Positions 1 through 8,193 of a DNA stretch of 64,000 nt are shown piece after piece. A model generated the notes under the pieces. It was given only the letters and a program-made list of their open reading frames with translations, did no database searches and was not told the origin of the DNA. Source of the stretch: JBEKCD01 sp050015055 (GTDB lineage: Archaea > Thermoproteota > Bathyarchaeia > Bathyarchaeales > Bathycorpusculaceae). The stretch covers positions 65,220 through 129,219 of the forward strand of contig JBEKCD010000012.1 in assembly GCA_050015055.1 (NCBI GenBank), read 5' to 3'. The translations under genes and the position numbers were made by a program. Positions within the stretch are counted from its first letter, which is position 1, and every line of letters starts with the position of its first letter.

Positions 1-1057
1 CTATGAAGACCCCTCTGGCGTATGGATCCCATAACGGGCTTCGCTCTCCCATCAGGTAAGGTAGAAAGATCAGCCCGCCGGATCCTGGCGGGGCTTTTTC
101 AGCTTCAGCGTCCAAGTCTGGGTAGGATGCTTGGGGTTCGACGTTATCTCGGAACCATCTCAGAGAAGCCCCGGTTGAAGACATCGTTCCCCATGTGATC
201 CAGAAATTGGGCAATAGTGGAAACTTTTCACACTGCACTCTCTTCTCAGGATCATGAACATCCTGTCTTGAAGGAACCATCAGGCACGTGGAGCTTCCTG
301 TTATCTCACATGTTGAGCCCACGGTCAATGCGTTTGCCCCTATCATGGCTAAATAGGCGTCGATTCCGCCTGCCGCCACTGGTGTGCCCTTCTGGAGACC
401 AGTTTCACGGGCGGCAACGTCAGTCACAGTGCCGACGATTTCTGAAGAGCGCAAAACCTTTGGGAGTTTCTCGACTGATATCTTGAGCTGATTCAAGAGG
501 CCAGTCGGCCATCTATGCCTGCGATAATCGAAGTGAAAGGTGCCTGCGTTAAGCCAATCGGTGACAAAGTTGCCTGTCAACTTGAATTCGATGAAGTCCG
601 TTGTTTGAAGAAACTTGTATGTCTCCTGGAAAATCTGCGGCCTGTTCTCTTTAACCCAAATAGCTTTCGGCAAGTTCATAGAAGCGTCATCAGCGGCCCC
701 AACAGTCTCGGCCATCGTCTTGGACTGTGCAACCGCACGCCGGTCCATCCAGATGAGGGCATTCATTAACGCATTGCCGCGTCTGTCAACTGGAACCAAA
801 ACTGGAGATTGACCCGAAACGGTGACGCATGCAATTTCTCCTCGACGCTTGGAAGTTTGTTTGACTACATCTGCCACGCTTTTTCTTACAGCCTTCCACC
901 ACAGTTGCGGGTCCTGCTCCGCCCATGAAGACTGAGGAATCGTGATTGAATACTGTTGGTACGACCGCGCGAGAGACTCGCCCCTGAGGTTAAACACTAT
1001 TGCTTTGCAGCCTTCTGTTCCGATGTCTACGCCAAGCAGGCAGGACGATGACCGCAT
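1..1057 (-). CDS. FGGY-family carbohydrate kinase (xylulokinase-like), 3' end cut by window edge
   Basis: The frame is open from an ATG at 1057 to the left edge, giving at least 352 residues without a stop, so this is a partial gene. It starts with the FGGY phosphate-binding motif GVDIGTEGCKAIVF, followed by SGQSP, the sugar-site segment ALIWMDRRA, a GGIDAY motif and GERSPLWDPYARGVF at the cut end. The WMDRRA and GERSPLWDP motifs resemble xylulokinase more than glycerol kinase. The family phosphorylates sugars or polyols with ATP in the cytosol; the exact substrate cannot be read. It lies 101 bp downstream of mch on the same strand. An A/T-rich TATA-like stretch (TTTTTAATAC on the minus strand, near 1098-1106) could give it its own promoter. 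Confidence 0.85.
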   Translation of the reverse strand, partial: MRSSSCLLGVDIGTEGCKAIVFNLRGESLARSYQQYSITIPQSSWAEQDPQLWWKAVRKSVADVVKQTSKRRGEIACVTVSGQSPVLVPVDRRGNALMNALIWMDRRAVAQSKTMAETVGAADDASMNLPKAIWVKENRPQIFQETYKFLQTTDFIEFKLTGNFVTDWLNAGTFHFDYRRHRWPTGLLNQLKISVEKLPKVLRSSEIVGTVTDVAARETGLQKGTPVAAGGIDAYLAMIGANALTVGSTCEITGSSTCLMVPSRQDVHDPEKRVQCEKFPLLPNFWITWGTMSSTGASLRWFRDNVEPQASYPDLDAEAEKAPPGSGGLIFLPYLMGERSPLWDPYARGVFI

Positions 1058-1139
1058 AGTCTTAATCGCGGCTCCCGAACCTTCTTGGACAGTCGTGTAT
1101 TAAAAAGATCGGTTCACTTCCCATATGCAAAGATTGCAA

Positions 1140-1155
1140 GGCCAGTTGACTGGCC
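1140..1155. repeat. Perfect 16-bp palindrome between mch and the sugar kinase
   Basis: GGCCAGTTGACTGGCC reads the same on both strands (7-bp arms, 2-bp centre). It begins 3 bp beyond the mch stop codon and precedes the sugar-kinase start by about 80 bp. It could be a 3' hairpin of the mch transcript or an operator for the kinase. No T-run follows it, so a classical intrinsic terminator is not indicated. Confidence 0.6.
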
Positions 1156-1158
1156 AGT

Positions 1159-2124
1159 TCAGCCTAGACCTGCCATGGTCTTGATCAGCGTGCTGTTGAC
1201 GCTGCCAGAGTGGTACAGTTCGCCCGTTGACAAGTCGTTAACATAGACCTCTGCGGGAGCAAAGAGATCAAGGTCTATTCCCCTCAGCCCACCGTGTTCC
1301 TTTATCAAATCTGAAAAAGATCTACCGTAACATTTTGACGTGCTTGAAGGCATCTTGTAGGCGATTTGCTCCAAATCCCTTCCTTCATCAGGCATTACGT
1401 AAAGATGGACGATGCTGCCATATGAAAGCATGTCATCCGGTACCATCCGCGTCGATTTTAGCGGAGGCAATGGCGCAATTCCGCACGCGTTTTTCACGCT
1501 ATTCCCATCACAGCCAAGAGTGTGCAGCTTCACCATTGCGTTTTCAACGCTCCTTCCGGTCACCTGAATGAGTCCAGACATGCTTGAAAGCGGAGCAAGA
1601 ACCAGATATAGATTCTCCGGGTTGACTCTACATTTTTCTGCCAGCAAATCGGCAACCTTCTCATTCGGATACTGCTCCGATTGAAGGACCACCACCGCTT
1701 CTTCAGCTGAGTCTGGGTACGGAATCATTTCAAACAGTTTCTTGGGTTCGTGTACCAACGCTCTTGCCGGTCCACTTGCGATGGCATTGTACGAGCCGAC
1801 GTTGAAGTTGATCCAGCCCTCCATCGCCTCTCGGTAGCCGCCTGATGCTTGACACAGGAGAGAGAGAATCGGAAAATCTGTTGAGACCATTACAGCTGGA
1901 AGTGTTATTTCTTCCAAATCCATCGATGTTAACGATACGTTTCCCACGCCTCCTAAGCATATCTTGGTCACGTACAAGCCTGCCTGTATTCCCCCTGTGG
2001 CTTTGTTTCCGGTGTCAATCAAGTATGCTCCACTCTTGAAACGAGTGCATTTGATGTTCAGTCTCTCAGGTTCATGCAGCATCTTCTTGCTAATCGAAGC
2101 AGCTGATTTATTGACGCTCAGCAT
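1159..2124 (-). CDS. mch: Methenyltetrahydromethanopterin cyclohydrolase
   Basis: The 321-residue protein has the usual length of Mch and the typical opening LSVNKSAASI, then a Gly-rich segment GGIQAGLYVTKICLGGVG and a C-terminal half rich in short conserved loops (APLSSMSG, NACGIAPLPP). Mch interconverts 5,10-methenyl- and 5-formyl-tetrahydromethanopterin in the cytosolic C1 branch of the archaeal Wood-Ljungdahl/methanogenesis route (EC 3.5.4.27). Its divergent neighbour is the Mer-like reductase, which acts two steps further along the same pathway, with only 49 bp between the starts. The ATG at 2124 fits the family N-terminus exactly. Confidence 0.92.
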   Translation of the reverse strand: MLSVNKSAASISKKMLHEPERLNIKCTRFKSGAYLIDTGNKATGGIQAGLYVTKICLGGVGNVSLTSMDLEEITLPAVMVSTDFPILSLLCQASGGYREAMEGWINFNVGSYNAIASGPARALVHEPKKLFEMIPYPDSAEEAVVVLQSEQYPNEKVADLLAEKCRVNPENLYLVLAPLSSMSGLIQVTGRSVENAMVKLHTLGCDGNSVKNACGIAPLPPLKSTRMVPDDMLSYGSIVHLYVMPDEGRDLEQIAYKMPSSTSKCYGRSFSDLIKEHGGLRGIDLDLFAPAEVYVNDLSTGELYHSGSVNSTLIKTMAGLG

Positions 2125-2173
2125 TTTTCCACCATTTTAATATTTTCGAGTGCCGACTTAAGCATTTAGACAG
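2125..2173. promoter_or_regulatory. Divergent mch/mer promoter region
   Basis: Only 49 bp separate two divergently transcribed C1-pathway genes. The gap holds an A/T-rich TATTTT/TTTTAATATTTT block near 2137-2148 that can serve as a TATA element. With so short a gap at least one transcript must be nearly leaderless. No clear inverted repeat is visible. Confidence 0.5.
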
Positions 2174-3190
2174 GTGAAGACAAACTTGGCTCGCACAAGA
2201 ACTTTTGGACTGAACCTCGCTGGTTTCGCTCCCGCCTTGGACACGGCGAAACTGGCCAAGGTAGCTGAAACGCATGGTTTCAAACACGTTTGGATTGCGG
2301 ACGAGAATCCTTCGCCTCTTTGCAGAGACGTTTTTGTAAACATGACAACTGTGGCTCTCAAAACATCCGAGATTAAGATTGGAACTGGCATATGCAACTT
2401 CTACACGAAACATCCGGCGCTCTTAGCGGTCTTTGCGTCCACACTCGAGGAAATGGCGAATGGACGCGTTGTCGTCGGTTTGGGGCCCGGAGGAGAAATG
2501 CCGCTCAGACCGTTGGGAATAAAGATGTGGGAGAAACCTTTAGCCACAGTTCGGGAGGGTATCAACGTTATGAATCGGGTATTGGCTGGCGAAACTGTGG
2601 ACTATAATGGGGAAATGATAAAGGCAAACGGCGTTCATCTCTCTTTTCATCCGAAGACCAAGATTCCAGTTTATCTGGCAGCCAGAAGCCCCAAGTTTAT
2701 GCAGATGGTCGGCGAATTGGCTGATGGTTCCCTATTGAACACGCCTTTTCATTACATTGAGAACGCGTTGAAAACAATTGAGGAAGGAGCCTCAAAGGCG
2801 GGGAGGAGCATGGATGAAATAGACGTGGGCAACATTCTCCCTTTTGCCGTCGCCGGGAATGACTCAGAGGCCAAGAAAAAAGTGAGACATTTGGCCACTT
2901 TTATGACTGCTTTCACCGCGGATTCAGTGCATGAGGCATTGGGAACGAAGACAGAACGTGTAGCTTCTATTCGAGAAGCCTTGCAGAAGGGAATGGACGC
3001 TGAAGCGATGGGCTTGATGACGGATGAAATGATAGATGAGTTTTCGGTGGCTGGGAAGCCCAACAAGTGTCTCGGAAGAGTTGAAGAATTCTTCAAAGCT
3101 GGAGTGACACAAGTGATCTTCGTTATCCCTGATGGAAAAAGAGGCATAACGTCAGCTGGGACGGACATCATTTCATCCTTCAAAACCTAG
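2174..3190 (+). CDS. mer: F420-dependent methylenetetrahydromethanopterin reductase-like (luciferase-like TIM barrel)
   Basis: A 338-residue bacterial-luciferase-like F420 flavoenzyme. Family marks include HVWIADENPSPLCRDVF near residue 36, KIGTGICNFYTKHPALLA, the glycine-rich GRVVVGLGPGGE segment, and a C-terminal GVTQVIFVIPDG. Mer reduces methylene- to methyl-tetrahydromethanopterin with F420H2 (EC 1.5.98.2). The position next to mch favours Mer over other luciferase-like F420 oxidoreductases, although the sequence alone does not exclude another F420 enzyme. The start is a GTG just after an AGG-containing stretch. Confidence 0.8.
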   Translation: MKTNLARTRTFGLNLAGFAPALDTAKLAKVAETHGFKHVWIADENPSPLCRDVFVNMTTVALKTSEIKIGTGICNFYTKHPALLAVFASTLEEMANGRVVVGLGPGGEMPLRPLGIKMWEKPLATVREGINVMNRVLAGETVDYNGEMIKANGVHLSFHPKTKIPVYLAARSPKFMQMVGELADGSLLNTPFHYIENALKTIEEGASKAGRSMDEIDVGNILPFAVAGNDSEAKKKVRHLATFMTAFTADSVHEALGTKTERVASIREALQKGMDAEAMGLMTDEMIDEFSVAGKPNKCLGRVEEFFKAGVTQVIFVIPDGKRGITSAGTDIISSFKT

Positions 3191-3284
3191 TATATTGAAA
3201 ACAGGCATTTTGCCTTTTTCCGTAAGCAAACTTATCTCTGGCAAAACGCATTGATAAACAACACGTTCGGGAGTATCAACAATC

Positions 3285-5147
3285 TTGACATCCGGTTGGA
3301 CGGGAAAAGCACTAAACGTAGACTTGACTTCAGGTGAAATTCAAACATATAACCTTGAAAAGCCAATGCTGAAGAAGTTCTTGGGTGGACGTGGCCTAAC
3401 TTCGTACTACCTTTTCAAAGAGCTGAACGAAAAAACAGACCCGTTGTCACCGGAAAACATCTTACTTTTTTCCGCAGGACCACTAGCTGGAACCATGTGG
3501 CCGACTTCTTCAAGAATAACAGTGGCAGCAAAATCGCCTCTCACAAACGGTTTAGGGTACGCCCACGCTGGCGGTTACTTCGGTCCCGAGCTGAAATTCG
3601 CTGGGTACGACCTGATACACATATCAGGAAAAGCAAGAAACCCCGCGTATCTGCACGTTGAAAACGAAACTGCGACGTTGAAGTCAGCCGCACGCATCTG
3701 GGGGAGGACAACGAGCGAGGCGATAAAGGCAGTTCAGGAAGAAATAGGGAAGTGCCGTGTCGCTTGCATAGGACCAGCAGGCGAAAACCTGGTTCGAATA
3801 GCCTCAATCATAACAGACAGGGACAGAGTAGCTGGCAGATGTGGGCTGGGAGCGGTTATGGGTTCCAAAAACTTGAAAGCAGTGGCAGTGACCGGAAAAG
3901 ACAAGGTTGAAGCTGCAGATCCTGAAAAATTCCGCGAGTTATGCGCGGCTGCTCTCAAACGCTGGTCTCCTCAGAACCCTCAACTGAGAGGTCTGTGCAA
4001 TTATGGCACGCCGTGGCTTATCGCCACGAAGAATGAGACAGGAGACCTTCCAGCTAAGAACCATCAGATCGCCAGGTTTCCATGGGCTGAACAGATTTCA
4101 GGAGAAACGATAAGGGAGAGATATTTTCTCAAACCAGAAACATGTTACTCATGCCCCATCCATTGTCGAGCATATGCAAAAGTTACAGAAGGGAAATACG
4201 CGCCTCTGGAGGGCTCAAGACCAGAGTACGAAAGCATAGACTCTTTCGGGCCGATGTGCTGGATTGCAGATTTCAGCGTGATCATGAAGGCCAACCAGCT
4301 TTGCAATGAACTGGGGTTGGACACCATCTCAACCGGTGTGACAGTGTCCTTCGCCATGGAACTCTACGAAAAGGGTTTGATATCCAAGGAGGAAACGGGA
4401 CTCCCCCTAGAATGGGGTAACGCTGAAAGCACGCTGGAACTCATCCGGATGATTGCCCATCGCAAGGGATTCGGCGATGTCCTGGCGGAAGGCACGGCGA
4501 GAGCATCTGAGAGAATAGGCGGACAGGCAAGCAGATTTGCGATGCACGTTAAGAGAATGGAGATACCCAGACAGGAGTCGAGAACCCTGAAAGCCTTCGG
4601 CTTGGGCCACGCCGTATCTAACCGCGGTGCAGATCACCTCTACGCTCTGCCGACGATTGACTCTGCACGAAAAACGGAAGTTGCGAAGCAGCTCTTCCCC
4701 CGAAAACCTTTGGAAAAACTCTTGGACACGAGGAACCCAACGTACAAGCCTGAAATTGTAGTTTTCACTGAAAACTATTGCGCAATCACGGACGCCTTAG
4801 GCGTCTGCAAATTCACCACGACCGAAACCTACGTTTTGATGCCTTCAGATTTTGCAGAAGCCCTCACAGCGTTGACAGGAGAGAATTTCACCGAAGAAGA
4901 GCTCTTGAACTGTGGAGAGAGAATCGTCAACCTGGAACGATGCTTCAACGTACGAGAGGGGTTCTCTCGAAAGGACGATCAGCTACCGCAGAGGTTCGTC
5001 AAAGAACCACTCGAAGGAAGCACAGTCGAACTGGACAGGATGCTCTCAAAATACTACCGTCTTAGGGGATGGTCCAAGCAGGGAATACCCCGAGAAGAAA
5101 AGCTCAAAGAACTCGGGCTGAAAGCCTGCAACGCCTACCCACAATGA
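3285..5147 (+). CDS. Aldehyde:ferredoxin oxidoreductase (AOR family), paralogue 1
   Basis: A 620-residue AOR of normal family length. The N-terminal domain begins GWTGKALNVDLTSGEI with the FLGGRGL motif, the molybdopterin-binding part carries GPAGENLVRIA and GLGAVMGSKNLKAVAV, and the [4Fe-4S] ligands are CYSCPIHC (CxxCxxxC, about residue 287) plus a distal Cys in DALGVCK. The enzyme oxidises aldehydes to acids and reduces ferredoxin at a tungsten bis-pterin site in the cytosol. It starts at a TTG and ends 6 bp from the stop of the convergent AOR paralogue 2. The substrate is unknown. Confidence 0.9.
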   Translation: MTSGWTGKALNVDLTSGEIQTYNLEKPMLKKFLGGRGLTSYYLFKELNEKTDPLSPENILLFSAGPLAGTMWPTSSRITVAAKSPLTNGLGYAHAGGYFGPELKFAGYDLIHISGKARNPAYLHVENETATLKSAARIWGRTTSEAIKAVQEEIGKCRVACIGPAGENLVRIASIITDRDRVAGRCGLGAVMGSKNLKAVAVTGKDKVEAADPEKFRELCAAALKRWSPQNPQLRGLCNYGTPWLIATKNETGDLPAKNHQIARFPWAEQISGETIRERYFLKPETCYSCPIHCRAYAKVTEGKYAPLEGSRPEYESIDSFGPMCWIADFSVIMKANQLCNELGLDTISTGVTVSFAMELYEKGLISKEETGLPLEWGNAESTLELIRMIAHRKGFGDVLAEGTARASERIGGQASRFAMHVKRMEIPRQESRTLKAFGLGHAVSNRGADHLYALPTIDSARKTEVAKQLFPRKPLEKLLDTRNPTYKPEIVVFTENYCAITDALGVCKFTTTETYVLMPSDFAEALTALTGENFTEEELLNCGERIVNLERCFNVREGFSRKDDQLPQRFVKEPLEGSTVELDRMLSKYYRLRGWSKQGIPREEKLKELGLKACNAYPQ

Positions 5148-5153
5148 GGTTTC

Positions 5154-7052
5154 CTATTCCTCTTTTGGAAGCTTCCCCCTTCTGCCAAGATCGTCTGCAA
5201 CGTTCTTCAGGTTGAGTTGTTCCAGTTTCTTCCGGGGTATTAGACCAGTTATGACGTCCCATCCGCGTGTCTGATAATACTCGTCTAACATCATTTCGAG
5301 GTTCACTTTTTGTCCCTTGCACGGCCCGTCTGGACTCGGTTCTTCGGTAAACCTTGCCGGCAGTTTATCGTCTTTCCGAGACAAGCCTTCGCGAACGTTG
5401 TATGCTCTCTGGAGATTGACTATACGTTCTCCGGCTGTCCGCAAGAATTTCTCAGTGGCTTTCATCCCTGTTGCGGCTCTGACGGCTTCTGCGAGATCCT
5501 TGAAATAGAAGATTGGCGGGTACGCGTATCCTCCAGTCAAGCAAAGACCTAACGAGCTGACGACGGCTGCAAAGTCTTCGCACTCCTTAACCATCACTCC
5601 CTTGTATGTTTCGTCCAGTCTGTTTGCCATTTCGGGCAGATAGCGTTTGCCAAAACGTTTCTTTACAGCCTCTTCAAAGCCTATTTCGTCAAGAAAAGCT
5701 GAGGCGCGCAGATGATCTGCCCCTCTTGTGGAGACTGCGTGCGCCAGCCCCATCGATTTCTGTGCTCTGCCATCCTGAGCAGGAATGTCCATCCCTTTAA
5801 CGTGCATAGCGTATTTTTCCGCACCGCGATCAAGACGCTCTGCAACTCTCTTGGTTCCCTCGGCCAGAAGGTCGCCTATGCCCTCTCGGTATGCAATCTT
5901 GCGTATCAGGTCCAGAGCCAGGTCTTTGTCTCCCCATCTGAAGGCAATGCCTCCTGTGTCTGCCTCGCTGATTATTCCTTTCTCATAGAGTTCCATCATG
6001 AACGCTATTACACCGCCGGTTGAAATGGTGTCGATGCCGTAGAGGTTGCAGAGAACGTGCGCCTCAATTATCGAATCAAGGTCGTCGTTTCCGATTCGGC
6101 CTCCGAAGGCACATATCGTTTCGTATTCGGGATGATCCAGGGTCATTCCCTTGAAGCGGCCGGTCTTGACCCTGATGACGTTCTTGCATGCAAGCCTGCA
6201 GCCGAAGCATGCCTTGTCCGCTATTTTATATTTCTCAACAAGCACTTCGCCGCTGATCTTGTCAGCTGTGGGACAAACTCCTGTCTGGAAGTTCCTGGTC
6301 GGAAACCTTCCGATCTCGTTCATCGCTCCGACAAGAATCGTCGTACCATACTTTCTGACTTCGGGCACAAAGGGGTCTGCCTTGATTCTTTTATCTGCTT
6401 CGGCGACAAGCTCAGTGAAACGCTTTGGGTCCGCAACTTCTACACGAAGACTTCCTTTCAAAGCGAGGGCTTTCAGATTTTTGGAACCCATGACTGCCCC
6501 CAAGCCCGACCGTGCTGCAAGGCGGAAACGATCCGTGACTATTCCCGCGTAACGCACAAGGTTCTCTCCACCTTTGCCTATGCAAGCTATTTGAGTTTTC
6601 TGACCATGGTCTTGGCTTATTACAGTCATGGTTTCCTCAGTGTCTTTTCCCCAAAGCTTTCTTGCGTCTAAGATCTTGACCTCTCCATTTTCTATGTAGA
6701 CGTAGACCGGTTTGGACGCACGACCTTGGAAGATAATGGCGTCGTAGCCGACGCGTTTCATTTCAGGTCCGAAGCTTCCTCCAGAATTTGCTCCTCCAAG
6801 AATGTTGGTGAGCGGACTCTTGCCCCCAACTTCGTATCTTCCTGACTCTGGCCACGTTGTGGCTGATAGGGGACCGACTGCGAATACTAGGCGATTTTCT
6901 GGTCCAAGGGGATTCGTTTCTGGGCCAGTCTCATCGTAAAGAATGTTCGTACAGAACCCTGTGCCGCCCAGAAATTTCTCGGCATCCTCATTCCGTAAGT
7001 CTTGCCTGTGAATCCTTCTTGCCGTCAAATCTATTCGGAGAATTTTCCCCAT
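5154..7052 (-). CDS. Aldehyde:ferredoxin oxidoreductase (AOR family), paralogue 2
   Basis: I take the ATG at 7052, giving 632 residues starting MGKILRIDLTARRI, because a longer frame back to 7223 would overlap the upstream gene by 142 bp and adds no conserved sequence. Motifs: FLGGTGF, GKGGENLVRYAGIV, GLGAVMGSKNLKALAL, cluster ligands CFGCRLAC and a distal Cys in SSLGLCL. An AAGGGG stretch lies just before the start. It is the last gene of a minus-strand operon after the PreA-like protein (29-bp gap) and the amidohydrolase, so its substrate may be an aldehyde or carbonyl product of N-heterocycle breakdown. That link is inference from gene order. Confidence 0.88.
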   Translation of the reverse strand: MGKILRIDLTARRIHRQDLRNEDAEKFLGGTGFCTNILYDETGPETNPLGPENRLVFAVGPLSATTWPESGRYEVGGKSPLTNILGGANSGGSFGPEMKRVGYDAIIFQGRASKPVYVYIENGEVKILDARKLWGKDTEETMTVISQDHGQKTQIACIGKGGENLVRYAGIVTDRFRLAARSGLGAVMGSKNLKALALKGSLRVEVADPKRFTELVAEADKRIKADPFVPEVRKYGTTILVGAMNEIGRFPTRNFQTGVCPTADKISGEVLVEKYKIADKACFGCRLACKNVIRVKTGRFKGMTLDHPEYETICAFGGRIGNDDLDSIIEAHVLCNLYGIDTISTGGVIAFMMELYEKGIISEADTGGIAFRWGDKDLALDLIRKIAYREGIGDLLAEGTKRVAERLDRGAEKYAMHVKGMDIPAQDGRAQKSMGLAHAVSTRGADHLRASAFLDEIGFEEAVKKRFGKRYLPEMANRLDETYKGVMVKECEDFAAVVSSLGLCLTGGYAYPPIFYFKDLAEAVRAATGMKATEKFLRTAGERIVNLQRAYNVREGLSRKDDKLPARFTEEPSPDGPCKGQKVNLEMMLDEYYQTRGWDVITGLIPRKKLEQLNLKNVADDLGRRGKLPKEE

Positions 7053-7081
7053 GTACCCCTTGTATTTGAGTGTGATGCGGT

Positions 7082-8185
7082 TCAGCTCCTGAGTTTTATG
7101 GCGTGCCGAGGACAAACGGAATAGCATAGACCGCAGCTGAGACATTTTGTCCTGTATGAGATTACTTTTCCCTCGCTCAAAGCCAATGCCTGATATGGAC
7201 AGAGATTTGCGCAAAGTCCGCATGAAGTGCAGGCTTCATGATCGATCTGTGGATGCAGTCTTCTCTTGCTTTCTTCTTTCTGTTTCTCCAGATGTTTTAG
7301 CGTGATTCCGCGCAGCTCCTGAATGGAATTGTAGCCCTTCGTTTCCATGAATTCGACAAGCTCGTCCTTAATGCGATTAACGATCTGCAGTCCATGGAGG
7401 ACGGGGGCGGTGCACAGTTCAACACAATGGGCGCCTGCCATCATCATCTCAACAGCGTCTTGACTGTTTGAAATCCCGCCTATGCCTATTACCGGTATCT
7501 TCACTCGCTTGGCTATCTCGGCAACGCATCTCACGGCCATTGGGTGAATAGCGGATCCGGAAAGCCATCCTTCGCCGTTCGCATTGCCAAGATAAGGTTT
7601 TCCAGTTTCAACATCTATCGCCAACACGGGACCCACAGAGTCTATCGCTGAAACGGCGTCGGCACCAAGCTTCTCAGCTTTGACCGCTATTCTCAGAGGA
7701 TCCGGCCAATTCGCGCTTACCTTAGCTATGACAGGAACTTTCGCTCGAGACTTGGCAGCTTTAACCGTCGGCAAAATCTGATCCGCGTCGTAAGTGACTG
7801 TTTCGATGAAGTCAGCGCCAGCCTCTTCAACCAGTGGAGCGATTTTTCCTGCTTCTTTCTCTGTGAACCCGATGCTGGCGATCACTGGTACCCCAAGATG
7901 CTTCACGGCAGGTATCTCGTGCGTAACCCACGTTTGAAGAGGAAGGTCAGACCATTTCTCGGCGTTAACCAGCGTGTCCTTGCCTATCCGGGCCATGTTG
8001 GGGAAAGGATTTCTGGCCGCAACAAGCCTAATCGTTTTTGTCGTGACCGCTCCAAAACCTGCCCTTACCGCGCGTTCCAAGGTCTTGCCGTCGCGTCCGT
8101 ACGGTCCCGCGGCAAGAATCAGAGGGTTTGACAGACTTACTCCGCACAATGAAAGTGACGTTCGAACCGTTCTTACCATCACCAT
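7082..8185 (-). CDS. PreA-like dihydropyrimidine dehydrogenase / dihydroorotate dehydrogenase-family Fe-S flavoprotein
   Basis: An FMN-binding TIM barrel of the DHOD/PreA family (LSNPLILAAGPYGRDG near the start, VIAKVSANW, VIGIGGISNSQDAVEMMMAGA) followed by a ferredoxin domain with CTSCGLCANLCP and CLSCGLCYSVCP, two [4Fe-4S] sites. This layout matches PreA, the catalytic subunit of NADH-dependent dihydropyrimidine dehydrogenase. No PreT (NADH/FAD) partner is visible in the window, so ferredoxin may be the direct redox partner here. The ATG at 8185 is preferred; a GTG at 8206 would overlap the amidohydrolase stop. Together with that amidohydrolase it points to pyrimidine, purine or related ring turnover. 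Confidence 0.78.
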   Translation of the reverse strand: MVMVRTVRTSLSLCGVSLSNPLILAAGPYGRDGKTLERAVRAGFGAVTTKTIRLVAARNPFPNMARIGKDTLVNAEKWSDLPLQTWVTHEIPAVKHLGVPVIASIGFTEKEAGKIAPLVEEAGADFIETVTYDADQILPTVKAAKSRAKVPVIAKVSANWPDPLRIAVKAEKLGADAVSAIDSVGPVLAIDVETGKPYLGNANGEGWLSGSAIHPMAVRCVAEIAKRVKIPVIGIGGISNSQDAVEMMMAGAHCVELCTAPVLHGLQIVNRIKDELVEFMETKGYNSIQELRGITLKHLEKQKEESKRRLHPQIDHEACTSCGLCANLCPYQALALSEGKVISYRTKCLSCGLCYSVCPRHAIKLRS

Positions 8186-8193
8186 TCGCTCAA

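Noticed and set aside
6057..6671. 204-codon open frame on the plus strand
   Set aside because: It lies wholly antisense to AOR paralogue 2, with composition typical of a shadow frame and no family features.
7053..7223. 57-residue N-terminal extension of AOR paralogue 2
   Set aside because: It would overlap the PreA-like gene by 142 bp and the AOR family starts at MGKILRI (7052).
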